Positions 42,458 to 50,896 of a stretch of DNA of 64,000 nucleotides are shown piece after piece (position 1 is the first letter of the stretch; every line of letters begins with the position of its first letter). The stretch comes from Chloroflexia bacterium SDU3-3 (lineage in GTDB: Bacteria; Chloroflexota; Chloroflexia; Chloroflexales; Roseiflexaceae). Made by a program: the position numbers and the translations under genes. Location of the stretch: contig WBOU01000020.1 in assembly GCA_009268125.1 (NCBI GenBank), positions 1-64,000 of the forward strand, read 5' to 3'. The notes below the pieces were generated by a model. The model was not told where the DNA came from and made no database searches. It worked only from the letters and a program-made list of their open reading frames with translations.

Positions 42458-43714
42458 ATGGACATCACACTCCTCAGCTATGGCTCCCGAGGCGATGTGC
42501 AGCCGTATGTGGCGCTGGCGCTGGCCCTCCACCAGGCAGGTGGCCATCACATCCGGCTCGTCGCCCCGCCAGACTTCGCAGCGCTCGCCCAGGACTATCC
42601 GCTCAACTTCTTCCCGGTGGGGGTGAACGTGCAGGAACACCTGAAGGAGCGCAGCCGGGTGCTAGCCCAGTCGGGCAAGTCGATCCGCAACCTGCGCGTG
42701 CTGCGCAACGAGCTGCGCTCGATCATGGATGACGTGGCGCGCGACACCTGGGAGGCCTGCCAAGGGAGCGAGCTGATCATCGGGGTCGGCCCGGCGAGCT
42801 ACAGCGTGGCCGAGAAGCTCGGCGTGCCCTTCATCGAGGTGGCCATGCAGCCGGTCACGCCCACGCGGGCCTTCCCATCGCCGGTGGTGCCGCCGTGGCT
42901 GCAGGGCGGCGGCACGATCAACCGGCTGACCCACGTGCTGTTCGAGCAGTTCTTCTGGCAGCTGTTCCGCGCCAGCACCAACCGCCAGCGCACCCAGGTG
43001 CTCGGGCTGCCGCCGTTCGCGATGCGCAACCCGGTTCGGCACCTACGCGAGCACGGCCTGCTGCGGCTCTACGCCTATAGCCCGCACGTGGTGCCGCGCC
43101 CGGATGATTGGCCAGCGCATCATCACGTCACCGGCTATTGGTTTCTGCCCCCGCCTGCGGGCTGGCAGCCCCCGCCCGAGCTGGCTGCGTTCCTAGACGC
43201 GGGGCCGCCGCCCGTCTACATTGGCTTTGGCAGCATGCTGGGCAAAGACCCAAAGAAAACCACCGCGCTGGTGACCGAGGCCCTGGCACGCAGCGGCCAG
43301 CGCGGGGTGCTCGCCGGGGGCTGGGGGGCGCTCGGCGAAGGTGCGCAGCCCACCGCGCACCTATTCCTAGTCGACAGCATACCGCACCACTGGCTCTTCC
43401 CGCACATGGCGGCGATCGTGCACCACGGCGGGGCGGGCACCACCGGGGCGGCGCTGCGCGGCGGGGTGCCATCGATCGTGGTGCCGTTCAGCTTCGACCA
43501 GCCGTTCTGGGGCCAGCGCGTGGCATCGTTGGGCGTGGGGCCGCAGCCCATCCCGCGCGCCAAGCTCACCGTGCGCAACCTAGCCGATGCGATCGAGCAA
43601 GCCGTACACGATGCCCAGATGCGCGAGCGCGCCGCACAGCTCGGCGCACGCATCCAGGCCGAGAACGGCACAGCCCAGGCGATCGCGCTTATTGATCAGG
43701 CGATCCATCGCTAA
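42458..43714 (+). CDS. GT1-family glycosyltransferase (sterol-glucosyltransferase-like)
   Basis: This 418-residue protein begins DITLLSYGSRGDVQPYVALA, typical of UGT-like enzymes that act on sterols and macrolides. The C-terminal nucleotide-sugar domain carries YIGFGSMLG and HHGGAGTTGAALRGGVPSIV with the FDQPFWGQRV segment (donor-binding signature). It would transfer a sugar, likely glucose, to a small lipophilic acceptor. AGGAT precedes the ATG. Single-gene context gives no clue to the acceptor. Confidence 0.88.
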   Translation: MDITLLSYGSRGDVQPYVALALALHQAGGHHIRLVAPPDFAALAQDYPLNFFPVGVNVQEHLKERSRVLAQSGKSIRNLRVLRNELRSIMDDVARDTWEACQGSELIIGVGPASYSVAEKLGVPFIEVAMQPVTPTRAFPSPVVPPWLQGGGTINRLTHVLFEQFFWQLFRASTNRQRTQVLGLPPFAMRNPVRHLREHGLLRLYAYSPHVVPRPDDWPAHHHVTGYWFLPPPAGWQPPPELAAFLDAGPPPVYIGFGSMLGKDPKKTTALVTEALARSGQRGVLAGGWGALGEGAQPTAHLFLVDSIPHHWLFPHMAAIVHHGGAGTTGAALRGGVPSIVVPFSFDQPFWGQRVASLGVGPQPIPRAKLTVRNLADAIEQAVHDAQMRERAAQLGARIQAENGTAQAIALIDQAIHR

Positions 43715-43790
43715 CCTGCGCACCAGGGCATTGCTCGTTGGGGGCTACTCGCTCAGGCGCGGGGCGTGTATCATGCACTGAGGTGACATC

Positions 43791-44369
43791 ATGGTAGCTA
43801 TGGACATCTTTCATATCGTGCGGTATGGCACGCTTGCAGATCTGCGCGCCGTACTTACGCCAAATACCGTCAATGAGCGCGATCAGCATGGCTTTACACC
43901 ACTGATGCTTGCCGAAGGGTTGGCAAAAACGGTTCTTCTGCTCCAGAGCGGCGCTCATGTCAACGCCCAAAACAGCTGGGGGCTTACCCCGCTCATGTGC
44001 GCGGTGCAGGCACCCGATAAAGGCCTGAATGTTGCGCAGGCCTTGATCGAGCACGGGGCGGATGTGAACCTCAATCAGCCGCTTGTGCTTGCGGAGGCCG
44101 CCTACATCCCGCTGCTGATCGCGCATGGGGCAGATGTGAACAGCCGCAATCGGGCGGGCGAGACCCGCCTGATACGGGCTGCCTACCAGGTCGATTATGA
44201 AGCTGCGCGCTACCTTCTGGAGCATGGCGCAGACCCCCGCCTTGAGAACACACGTGGGCAAACAGCGCGGACGATCGCGCAGGCGGTGCGGGAGAACACA
44301 TCGGAGGCGGCAAGAGGCCCGGTGGAGCGCTTTATCACCCTGCTGGCAGCATATCAAGAGCCAGCCTAG
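43791..44369 (+). CDS. Ankyrin-repeat protein
   Basis: This 192-residue protein has about four ankyrin repeats: GFTPLMLAEGLAKTVLLLQS, GLTPLMCAVQ with ALIEHGADVN, IPLLIAHGADVN and ETRLIRAAYQ with YLLEHGADP. Such proteins mediate protein interactions. No signal peptide or enzyme domain is seen. The ATG at 43791 follows GAGGTGA; an ATG three codons later is possible. Fifteen bases separate it from the next GNAT gene, so the two may be co-transcribed. Confidence 0.85.
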   Translation: MVAMDIFHIVRYGTLADLRAVLTPNTVNERDQHGFTPLMLAEGLAKTVLLLQSGAHVNAQNSWGLTPLMCAVQAPDKGLNVAQALIEHGADVNLNQPLVLAEAAYIPLLIAHGADVNSRNRAGETRLIRAAYQVDYEAARYLLEHGADPRLENTRGQTARTIAQAVRENTSEAARGPVERFITLLAAYQEPA

Positions 44370-44384
44370 CCCGGAGATCACTCT

Positions 44385-44897
44385 ATGCTTTTTGAAACCG
44401 ATCGCCTTATCTGCCGACGCTGGCTGCCGCAAGACATGGGTGCGCTGTACGCGATCTACTCCGATGCCGAGGCCATGCGCTGGGTTGGTGATGGCCAGCC
44501 CATCACGAGGAGCGAGTGTGAGGCGTGGTTCAGCATCACCGAGCGCAACTATGCCAGCCGCGGGTATGGCATGTTCACCGTTCTCGATCGAGCAACGGGC
44601 GCGGTCGTGGGATTCTGCGGGCTGGTCCACCCCGGCGGGCAGACAGACGCCGAGATCAAATACGCCTTCGCTCGGTCGCAGTGGGGCCAGGGGTTCGCCA
44701 CCGAGATCGTGCGCGCGATGCTGGGCTACGGTGCCGCAGCGCATGGCCTCGCCAGGATCATCGCGACCGTGGCCGCAGAGCACAGGGCGTCGCAGCGCGT
44801 GCTAACCAAATCCGGCCTAGTGCACGAGTCGAGCTACGCAGAGGCGGATGGCTCGATAACAGATATTTACGCCTGGAGCGCGCCGAATGTGCGCTAG
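44385..44897 (+). CDS. GNAT acetyltransferase, RimJ/RimL-like
   Basis: This 170-residue protein begins LFETDRLICRRWLPQDM, the signature opening of RimJ/RimL-type N-acetyltransferases. It has the acetyl-CoA loop RSQWGQGFATEIVRAML and the C-terminal EHRASQRVLTKSGLV helix. It acetylates an amine or protein N-terminus; the target is unknown. It directly follows the ankyrin gene. Confidence 0.88.
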   Translation: MLFETDRLICRRWLPQDMGALYAIYSDAEAMRWVGDGQPITRSECEAWFSITERNYASRGYGMFTVLDRATGAVVGFCGLVHPGGQTDAEIKYAFARSQWGQGFATEIVRAMLGYGAAAHGLARIIATVAAEHRASQRVLTKSGLVHESSYAEADGSITDIYAWSAPNVR

Positions 44898-44981
44898 CTA
44901 TCGCTGGCCTTGCTCGATCATCAGCTAGAGGCCCTGATCATCTCGCGCCTGAGTCGTAGGCCACTAATAAGGCTGCTCTCT

Positions 44982-45629
44982 ATGACCAACATCGAACATG
45001 CATATAAGCAGGTAGAACAGTTTAAGGGTACCTCCTTCCGCAAGCGTATTGCCGACCTCGAAGCAGAGCTTCAGGGCGTAGATCAGCGGTCGTGCCAACA
45101 TTTTTACTCCGCACAGCAGATTGACACATCGCTCTTGATCGCAGCGCTTTTTCTCAAAAAGGCATCAAGCCAAATCAATGAAGTAGTGCATGCGCTTGGT
45201 ATCATACTCTCTCTGCCATATCTTCTCCGTGAAGGCGAAATGATTGAATATGTGTCTCTGGCGGCAGGAAACACAGGGCGGCCATTTGATCTTGAAACGA
45301 ATATGCGCGTTGCCGAATTTAAGTTTACCGATTGGAAGGGTGGGCCAGAGGCCGTTCGTCAAAACCAGCTCTTTAAAGATTTCTACCTGCTGGCCGAGTA
45401 CGATACGCCAAAGGAACGCTTCCTGTACTTCGTCGGTGAGGCAATACCCATGAGATTTCTGCGCGGTCGCCGCGCACTACGTAGCGTCTTGAGCCGCAGT
45501 ACTACATTATGGGCCGATTTTCAGGAACAATATGGGGCGCAATTCAAAGTTGTGACGGCTCCCACGGCTAACGCGCGTGGGCTTCAAGGGAGTGCCGCCC
45601 CACTCCACCATGTCAGGTACGAAGGGTAG
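44982..45629 (+). CDS. Hypothetical protein, C-terminus formed by an IS end
   Basis: This protein has 215 residues; the first about 190 form a soluble alpha/beta or helical protein of unrecognised family (MTNIEHAYKQVEQFKGTSF, LFLKKASSQINEVVHALGII, PFDLETNMRVAEFKFTDWKG). After FKVV the frame enters the end of the TnpB element at about 45555 and stops at 45629 inside it, so the last 20 or so residues are IS-derived. The gene is probably truncated by the insertion. GC content is lower than neighbours. Confidence 0.6.
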   Translation: MTNIEHAYKQVEQFKGTSFRKRIADLEAELQGVDQRSCQHFYSAQQIDTSLLIAALFLKKASSQINEVVHALGIILSLPYLLREGEMIEYVSLAAGNTGRPFDLETNMRVAEFKFTDWKGGPEAVRQNQLFKDFYLLAEYDTPKERFLYFVGEAIPMRFLRGRRALRSVLSRSTTLWADFQEQYGAQFKVVTAPTANARGLQGSAAPLHHVRYEG

Positions 45630-46880
45630 CGAGGCCGCGTTGGAGGATGTTGATCGCCGCATTCACATCACGATCCATCACCAGCCCACACGTCGGGCAC
45701 CTATGCACGCGGTCAGACAAGGTCTTATCGACCAATGTGCCGCAGCGGGAACACATCTTAGACGTATTGCGGGGGTCGACCAGCATGACCCGCCTGCCAG
45801 CTTCTGCCGCTTTGCTGACGGTCATCGCGATAAATTGCGACCACGCCACGTCCATAATGCTCTTGCGCATCCCGCTGCTCTTGCCTATGGCTTGTGGGGC
45901 AAGGGCTTCAAACACGATGACCTGAAAGCGATTGACGAGCGCGCGGCTTGCCTGATGCGCAAAATCGCTGCGTCGGTTGGCAATGCGCTCGTGGATCTTG
46001 GCAAGGATCACCGTTTGTTTGGCGTGTTCGGCCCAGTTTGCTGCTTGCTTGGCGGCGTCCTTCCGCCGCTGGACGCGCCCCAGGTCTGCTTCATCGCGGC
46101 GGTAGAAACGCGGATTAGGGATCTGCTCGCCATCGGAGAACGTCGCGAACGACGCCAGCCCCATATCCACGCCCACCACCTCGCCCGTGGGGCGTTGTTC
46201 ATTCGCTTCCATCTCGGAGGAAAACGAGACAAACCACTTGCCACTCCGAGAACGACGTATCGTCACGGTTTTGGGCGTTCCCTCCACGGGACGATGCAAG
46301 ACCACTTGGACCGCGCCGACTTTCGAGAGGAGCAACCGGTTGCCCTCCAGCCGCACGCCGTTCCCGTACTGCGGGTAGGTGATGCTGTCGTATCGTCCTT
46401 TGCCTTTGAACCGGGGAAAGCCTGCTTGTTCAGCGCCACGTTTGACGCGTTGGAAAAAGGCGTGATACGCCAAATCAACCCGCACCGAGACGTTTTGCAG
46501 AACTTGCGAGTGAACGCCTTTCAATGCAGGTTTTGCCATCTTCCACATCGGAAGCAGGGCCTGGGTATCGTACAACCGCAACCGCTCGCCGCGTTCTTCA
46601 TACGCGCGTTTGCGTTCGGCAAGCGTCTCGTTATAGACCCAACGGCACAGTTCCAATTGCTGCTCAAGCAATCGGCGCTGACCTTTGGTGAGATAGATGC
46701 GGTATTTGTAGGTTTTCTGCATACGTTAAGCATAGCACACCACTACGTAAAATGCAACATATGTGCTATACCGACCGTGGGCGAAAGCCGCTCAAGCGGA
46801 GCGTTTCATCCCACCGCTGAAGCTGGTGGGATGAAACGACTAAAGACAAGCATCCGTAAGCGATTACTATAACTATCGAC
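45555..46880 (-). mobile_element. IS200/IS605-family element, TnpB only
   Basis: A single tnpB gene is flanked by subterminal hairpins. On one side, CCCACG and CGTGGG face each other at about 45560-45580. On the other, GTTTCATCCCACC and GGTGGGATGAAAC form a 13-bp perfect palindrome at about 46803-46838. Such elements have no inverted terminal repeats and no target duplication, so the borders are approximate. No tnpA is present, so it would need a transposase in trans. Confidence 0.75.
45613..46722 (-). CDS. tnpB: TnpB, RNA-guided nuclease of IS200/IS605
   Basis: This 369-residue protein has RuvC catalytic residues in place: D186 in VGVDMGLASFATFSDG, E272 in VIVFEAL and D352 in MDRDVNAAINIL. 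A C-terminal zinc finger is formed by C324, C327, C342 and C345. The N-terminal helix-turn-helix region starts YKYRIYLTKGQRRLLEQQL. TnpB proteins cut DNA guided by an omega-RNA made from the right end of the element; here that RNA would come from about 45480-45650, overlapping the gene's 3' end. All key residues are intact, so the protein may be active. Confidence 0.9.
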   Translation of the reverse strand: MQKTYKYRIYLTKGQRRLLEQQLELCRWVYNETLAERKRAYEERGERLRLYDTQALLPMWKMAKPALKGVHSQVLQNVSVRVDLAYHAFFQRVKRGAEQAGFPRFKGKGRYDSITYPQYGNGVRLEGNRLLLSKVGAVQVVLHRPVEGTPKTVTIRRSRSGKWFVSFSSEMEANEQRPTGEVVGVDMGLASFATFSDGEQIPNPRFYRRDEADLGRVQRRKDAAKQAANWAEHAKQTVILAKIHERIANRRSDFAHQASRALVNRFQVIVFEALAPQAIGKSSGMRKSIMDVAWSQFIAMTVSKAAEAGRRVMLVDPRNTSKMCSRCGTLVDKTLSDRVHRCPTCGLVMDRDVNAAINILQRGLATLRT

Positions 46881-46883
46881 AGG

Positions 46884-46974
46884 GGCAGTACAGCTCGTTG
46901 ATCTTGCCACGCTTGTGCCAGAGTTCCAAAACCACTATGATTTGGTGAATGACAGGGATGATATTCGCGCATAA
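46884..46974 (+). pseudogene. Possible remnant of a paralogue of the IS-interrupted gene
   Basis: After the IS end, an in-frame stretch encodes LATLVPEFQNHYDLV and ends with DDIRA and a stop. It resembles the last intact part of the gene before the IS (TTLWADFQEQYGAQF). There is no start codon region, so it looks like the tail of a second, related gene lost around the insertion. Similarity is modest. Confidence 0.35.
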
Positions 46975-47097
46975 TCGAAAGAACTCCTTACTCCAAATCA
47001 CCGCACTTTTAAACATCGTCTTCGGCTATCGTCGCTACGCAGCCTCTGGCCGATAACGGTTGGCCAGTGGGGCTGCGTAGGCACAAAGATCCAAGCT

Positions 47098-47721
47098 ATG
47101 GCGCAAGCGCATTCGCTGGGGCAGATCATCATTTTAAACGGCGCACCGCGGTCAGGGAAATCAAGCATTGCCGCCGCGATACAGAGCCGATTCGCAGGCG
47201 TATGGATGAACCTAGGCGTTGATGGCTTCATGCGCATGACGCCGAACGCATATCTGCCAGGGATAGGGCTGCGCCCAGGTGGTGAAAGGCCGGATCTAGA
47301 ACCCATTATCGCAGCCCTATATGAGGCACTGTATGAGTCGATCTCGGCACACAGCCGCCTCGGCCTGAATGTGGTGGCCGATGTGGGCCACCACGATGCA
47401 TACAGCCAGCCGAGAGGGGTAAGCTCTGCGTGCGCCCGTCGGCTCACGGGGCTGCCAGCCCTGTATGTTGGCGTCCATTGCCCAGTTGAGGTGATTATGC
47501 AGCGGCGGCGCGATACTGGCTGGCCGGTTCCTGAAGATGGATCGATACCCCGACCAGTGAGTTTATGGCAAGAGGCTGTTCACACGCCTGGCATCTACGA
47601 CATAGAAGTCGACACATCCAAGCTGAGCCCGGACGGCTGCGCAGACTTGATTATGCAGCGCCTAGAGAAAGGCCCGGGGCCGTCGGCGCTGGCGCAGCTC
47701 GCGGCCCTAGGTGCGCCCTAA
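47098..47721 (+). CDS. Chloramphenicol-phosphotransferase-like (CPT) protein
   Basis: This 207-residue P-loop kinase has Walker A at GAPRSGKSS (15-23, K21) and the conserved MNLGVDGFM (D42, the catalytic base position of CPT). It also carries GIGLRPGG, NVVADVGHHD, VGVHCPVEVIMQRR and VHTPGIYDIEVDTS, all characteristic of the CPT family. It may phosphorylate chloramphenicol or another hydroxylated compound. The ATG at 47098 has only a weak ribosome site. Located right after the IS. Confidence 0.85.
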   Translation: MAQAHSLGQIIILNGAPRSGKSSIAAAIQSRFAGVWMNLGVDGFMRMTPNAYLPGIGLRPGGERPDLEPIIAALYEALYESISAHSRLGLNVVADVGHHDAYSQPRGVSSACARRLTGLPALYVGVHCPVEVIMQRRRDTGWPVPEDGSIPRPVSLWQEAVHTPGIYDIEVDTSKLSPDGCADLIMQRLEKGPGPSALAQLAALGAP

Positions 47722-47738
47722 GCCCGTGGTAGCGCCCA

Positions 47739-48980
47739 TCACCGGAGGCATGCAGCGACCGCATCGGCCAGGTTCTGCGCCCGTGGCTCGCCGATCCGGA
47801 ACGACCACAGGTTGGTGACGTAGCCGAAGCCGACGCCCGAGTCCAGATCGCCGAACGCGACCGACCCGCCGGAGCCAGGGTGGCCAAACGACCCAGGGCC
47901 GACCCACGGCATGATCGGGCAGGACCGCCAGAAGCCGAGCGACATGTAGAAGGAGCGGTTGGCCGGAATCACCAGCCCCGGCGGCAGCCCGTTCAGCTTG
48001 GTCTTATCGGTCTGCACGGCGATCATATTCTGGACCGTCGCCGGGTCGAGCAGCCGCACCCCATCGACCTCGCTCACGGTTGCCGCGTACATGCGCGCCA
48101 GCGAGCGCGCGTCGGCAAACATGTTGCAGCAGGGGAACTCCGCAGCGCGCCAGGCCCGCGTGTTCATATAGCCAGTGGATGGGTCCATGGCACCGCCCAG
48201 CACGCCGGCGCGCGCCTGCACCGAGTTCGGGCCCCACAGTGCGTTCATCCAGGCGATGACGGTGTCCCTGCCGAGGCCGGTGGTCTCGATCATCCCGGCG
48301 GTCATCTCCTCCAGCGTGAACGGGGCGGCGTAGTGCACCGTGGCCACATTCGGCTCCTGCTCCTCGGGCAGCCCGATCCAGGCGCTCAGGCCGAGCGGGG
48401 CGGCAACCTCCTCGGCGAAGAAGCGGCCGAGCGACTTGCCGGTGATCCGGCGCACCAGCTCCCCGACCAAGAAGCCGAAGGTGATGGCGTGGTAGACGTG
48501 CTCGGTGCCTGGCGTCCACTCGGGCCGCTGGGCCTCAAGCGCCGCGATCACTGGCTGCCAGGCGCATGCCTGCTCGAAGGTCAGCGGGCCGTCGACGGCG
48601 GGCAGGCCCGCCTGGTGCGAGAGCAGCCAGCGCACCAGGATGCCCTGCTTGCCAGCAGCGCCGAACTCTGGCCAGTATTTGACCACCGGGGCATCCAGAT
48701 CGAGCAGGCCGCGCTGCACCAGCATGTGCGCGCAGATCGCGGCAGCGCCTTTGGTGGTGGATGCGACGGCGCTGATGCTGTTCTGTGCCCACGGTCGGTT
48801 TGCCTCGCGGTCGGCGAGGCCGCCCCACAGGTCGACAACCGGGCGACCGCCAACGTAGACGCAGCACGCCGCGCCGACCTCGCCGGGGTTGCCGTCGAAG
48901 TTCGCACGGAAGACATCGGCGACCTTGCCCCAGCCGTCCTCGACATAGCCCTGTACCTGTGTTCCGCTTGTTTTTGTCAC
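47739..48980 (-). CDS. Serine hydrolase, class-C beta-lactamase-like esterase
   Basis: This 413-residue protein has the S-x-x-K motif at S74-T-T-K77 (catalytic Ser and Lys) and a Tyr motif at HVYHAITFGFL (Y163, third residue Ala instead of the usual Asn). The C-terminal HPGSGGSVAFGD segment takes the place of the KTG-like box. This is the EstB/penicillin-binding-protein-like family of esterases and peptidases rather than a true beta-lactamase. There is no signal peptide, so it is probably cytoplasmic. It is divergent from the MarR-type regulator across a shared operator region. Confidence 0.85.
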   Translation of the reverse strand: MTKTSGTQVQGYVEDGWGKVADVFRANFDGNPGEVGAACCVYVGGRPVVDLWGGLADREANRPWAQNSISAVASTTKGAAAICAHMLVQRGLLDLDAPVVKYWPEFGAAGKQGILVRWLLSHQAGLPAVDGPLTFEQACAWQPVIAALEAQRPEWTPGTEHVYHAITFGFLVGELVRRITGKSLGRFFAEEVAAPLGLSAWIGLPEEQEPNVATVHYAAPFTLEEMTAGMIETTGLGRDTVIAWMNALWGPNSVQARAGVLGGAMDPSTGYMNTRAWRAAEFPCCNMFADARSLARMYAATVSEVDGVRLLDPATVQNMIAVQTDKTKLNGLPPGLVIPANRSFYMSLGFWRSCPIMPWVGPGSFGHPGSGGSVAFGDLDSGVGFGYVTNLWSFRIGEPRAQNLADAVAACLR

Positions 48981-49074
48981 GATCTCGGCCTTTCTATGCT
49001 ACAATACATTCGGCTTGAATATCCAGCAAAAGAGCAAAGCTATTAACTAGATATTCGATCTTACTTTTCTAAAT

Positions 49075-49093
49075 TATCTTGATTTTCAAGATA
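49075..49093. promoter_or_regulatory. Palindromic operator candidate between divergent genes
   Basis: TATCTTGA and TCAAGATA, three bases apart, form a perfect 8-bp palindrome 28 bases before the MarR-type start and overlapping an AT-rich promoter zone (TATATTCTATAC). A second set of GAATATC (49018) and GATATTC (49051) half sites lies nearer the serine hydrolase. MarR proteins bind such sites, so autoregulation and control of the hydrolase are likely. Confidence 0.55.
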
Positions 49094-49120
49094 TTTATAT
49101 TCTATACGGAGCAAGCGCGA

Positions 49121-50221
49121 ATGTCAAGAGGGTCGCGGGACAAACAGGCGGAAATCGGCGGGAAGCTTGTGCACGAGCTGCGACAGTGCTATGGGCTAGG
49201 CGCGGCCTTCTTCCGGGCGGCGGCGGCGCAGATCGAGATGACTGATACCGACATGCAGCTCGTCGATCTGCTAGAGAGCGGCGGCGCGGCAACCGCTGGC
49301 CAGCTGGCGCATCGCATGGGGCTCACAACCGGAACCTTCACGGCCATTCTCAATCGCCTGGAGGCGGCGGGCCTGGTGCGCCGAGAGCGCGACCCCAACG
49401 ATGGCCGCCGCGTGATCGTGAGGCTCGCCCAAGGCGCGGATGGCAAGCAGCCGATCAACCCGCTCTTTGCCGCGCTGGGCAACGCCTGGGAGGAGCTGGC
49501 GGCGCAGTACGACGACGAGCAGAAGGAATTTCTGCTCAGCTTTCTTCAGCGCAGCAACACGCTGGCCAAGCAGGAGATCGCGCGCCTGCGCGAGGGGCCG
49601 ACGGGCGATAGCGAAAGCTTCTCCGCGCCGCTGGCCGGGCTGAAGCGCGCCCGGCTTGTGCTGCAGCTAGAGGGCATCCAGCTGAGCCTGCGGGCCGGGG
49701 ATCTTGCCGACACGCTCTACCAGGCCCGCTTCGAGGGGCCAGCGCCAGAGACCAAGGCCAAAGATGGCGTGGTGACGATCCGCTACCCACGGCGTCTGTG
49801 GGAATCACGCAAGGAGCTGCGCAGCGCAGCGATCACGCTCAACGCCAGCATCCCTTGGGAGATCGCGCTCACGGGCGGCGGCGGGCAGATAACCGCCGAG
49901 CTCGGCGGGCTGGACCTACGCGAGCTGGAGGCCACTGGGGCGGGGGGCATGTTCCAGATTGCGCTGCCTGCGCCCGCTGGCCCGGTCCCCATCCGCCTGG
50001 GCGGCAGCGGCTCTCAGTTCAACATCCGGCGGCCAGCGGGCGTCGCCGCCCGCGTCCTGGTGAAAGGCTGGGCGGCTGGCGTCAGCGTCGACGGCCAGAC
50101 GGCCAGCAACATGGGCGGCAGCGAGGCGCAGCAGCAAAGCCCCGGCTACGAAGGCGCGGCCCAGCGCTACGAGATTGAGATGTCCGGCAGCGGCAGCATG
50201 GTTACCGTCACGGCGAGCTGA
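49121..50221 (+). CDS. MarR regulator fused to a LiaF/DUF4097-like beta domain
   Basis: This protein has 366 residues. Residues about 15-160 are a MarR-type winged helix (TDTDMQLVDLLE, TAGQLAHRMGLTTGTF, ILNRLEAAGLVRRERDPNDG). Residues about 175-366 form a different domain of strands rich in Gly and Ser, with IPWEIALTGGGGQITAELGG and a long Gly/Ser/Gln-rich C-terminus. This resembles the beta-helix or toast-rack domains of LiaF/DUF4097-type envelope proteins. The fusion suggests a sensor that binds a ligand or envelope signal. The ATG at 49121 has GGAG nine bases upstream. Confidence 0.75.
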   Translation: MSRGSRDKQAEIGGKLVHELRQCYGLGAAFFRAAAAQIEMTDTDMQLVDLLESGGAATAGQLAHRMGLTTGTFTAILNRLEAAGLVRRERDPNDGRRVIVRLAQGADGKQPINPLFAALGNAWEELAAQYDDEQKEFLLSFLQRSNTLAKQEIARLREGPTGDSESFSAPLAGLKRARLVLQLEGIQLSLRAGDLADTLYQARFEGPAPETKAKDGVVTIRYPRRLWESRKELRSAAITLNASIPWEIALTGGGGQITAELGGLDLRELEATGAGGMFQIALPAPAGPVPIRLGGSGSQFNIRRPAGVAARVLVKGWAAGVSVDGQTASNMGGSEAQQQSPGYEGAAQRYEIEMSGSGSMVTVTAS

Positions 50222-50404
50222 GAGGTGGGTGCGCCAGGGTTATCGGCCTACAAGCGGCGTGACCTCTAGCCCTTTCTGGAGCGCGCCGTAGCAAAAGCAC
50301 CAGGAGAACGGCCGCTGGCGGATGGCATCAGCAAAATAACGGTCGGCAAGCGCAATACAGCTTCGCTCGCACCTGCGCCGGGGATTTGAGCGAGAGGAGG
50401 TATC

Positions 50405-50803
50405 ATGCCCACAGGCTTTCAGCTTGGCTCAACCTTTCCCCATGAGGGGTTTGTACAAGCCGCTGTTGAGCAGTTTTTTCTTCGACAAGGCTTTATCGCC
50501 ATTCCTCGCGGTCACGCTGATTTTGCTTGTAGGCATCCTGATACAAACGAAGAGTGGCTGATTGAAGCAAAGGGAAAGACGAAAGAAGTGGGCCTCGACT
50601 TTCGCACAGGCCTTGGACAGCTTGTACAGCGAATGCACGGCAGCGAGCTGAAATACGGGCTAGCGTTCCCAAATATCCCAACCTTTCTCAATCAATATAA
50701 GCTGGTGAGCCCATGGGTTCGATCACAAATACAGCTGCACTGGCTTGTGGTGGGTGAGCAAGGCCACATAACCATCATCGCGCCATCAGATGCTATAAAA
50801 TAG
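50405..50803 (+). CDS. PD-(D/E)XK-nuclease-like small protein
   Basis: This 132-residue protein shows the arrangement D39 (GHADFACR) followed by E54-A-K56 in EEWLIEAKGKTKE, typical of PD-(D/E)XK/Mrr-like nuclease cores, then a helix with TGLGQLVQRM. The N-terminal helix precedes the first strand, as in restriction-type nucleases. There is no specificity or methylase partner nearby. GAGGAGG lies just upstream of the ATG. GC content is lower than that of neighbours. Confidence 0.65.
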   Translation: MPTGFQLGSTFPHEGFVQAAVEQFFLRQGFIAIPRGHADFACRHPDTNEEWLIEAKGKTKEVGLDFRTGLGQLVQRMHGSELKYGLAFPNIPTFLNQYKLVSPWVRSQIQLHWLVVGEQGHITIIAPSDAIK

Positions 50804-50896
50804 CCAAGAGCAACGATAGGATCTGCACAAGATATCATGCGCTGAGACGGCATGAATCCCATGGGCAGGACCGCCGAACCGAAGGAGGCCGACCTC

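Noticed and set aside
47739-48980. True class C beta-lactamase
   Set aside because: It has the S-x-x-K motif but no signal peptide, the Tyr motif lacks Asn and the KTG box is replaced; EstB-like esterase is more likely.
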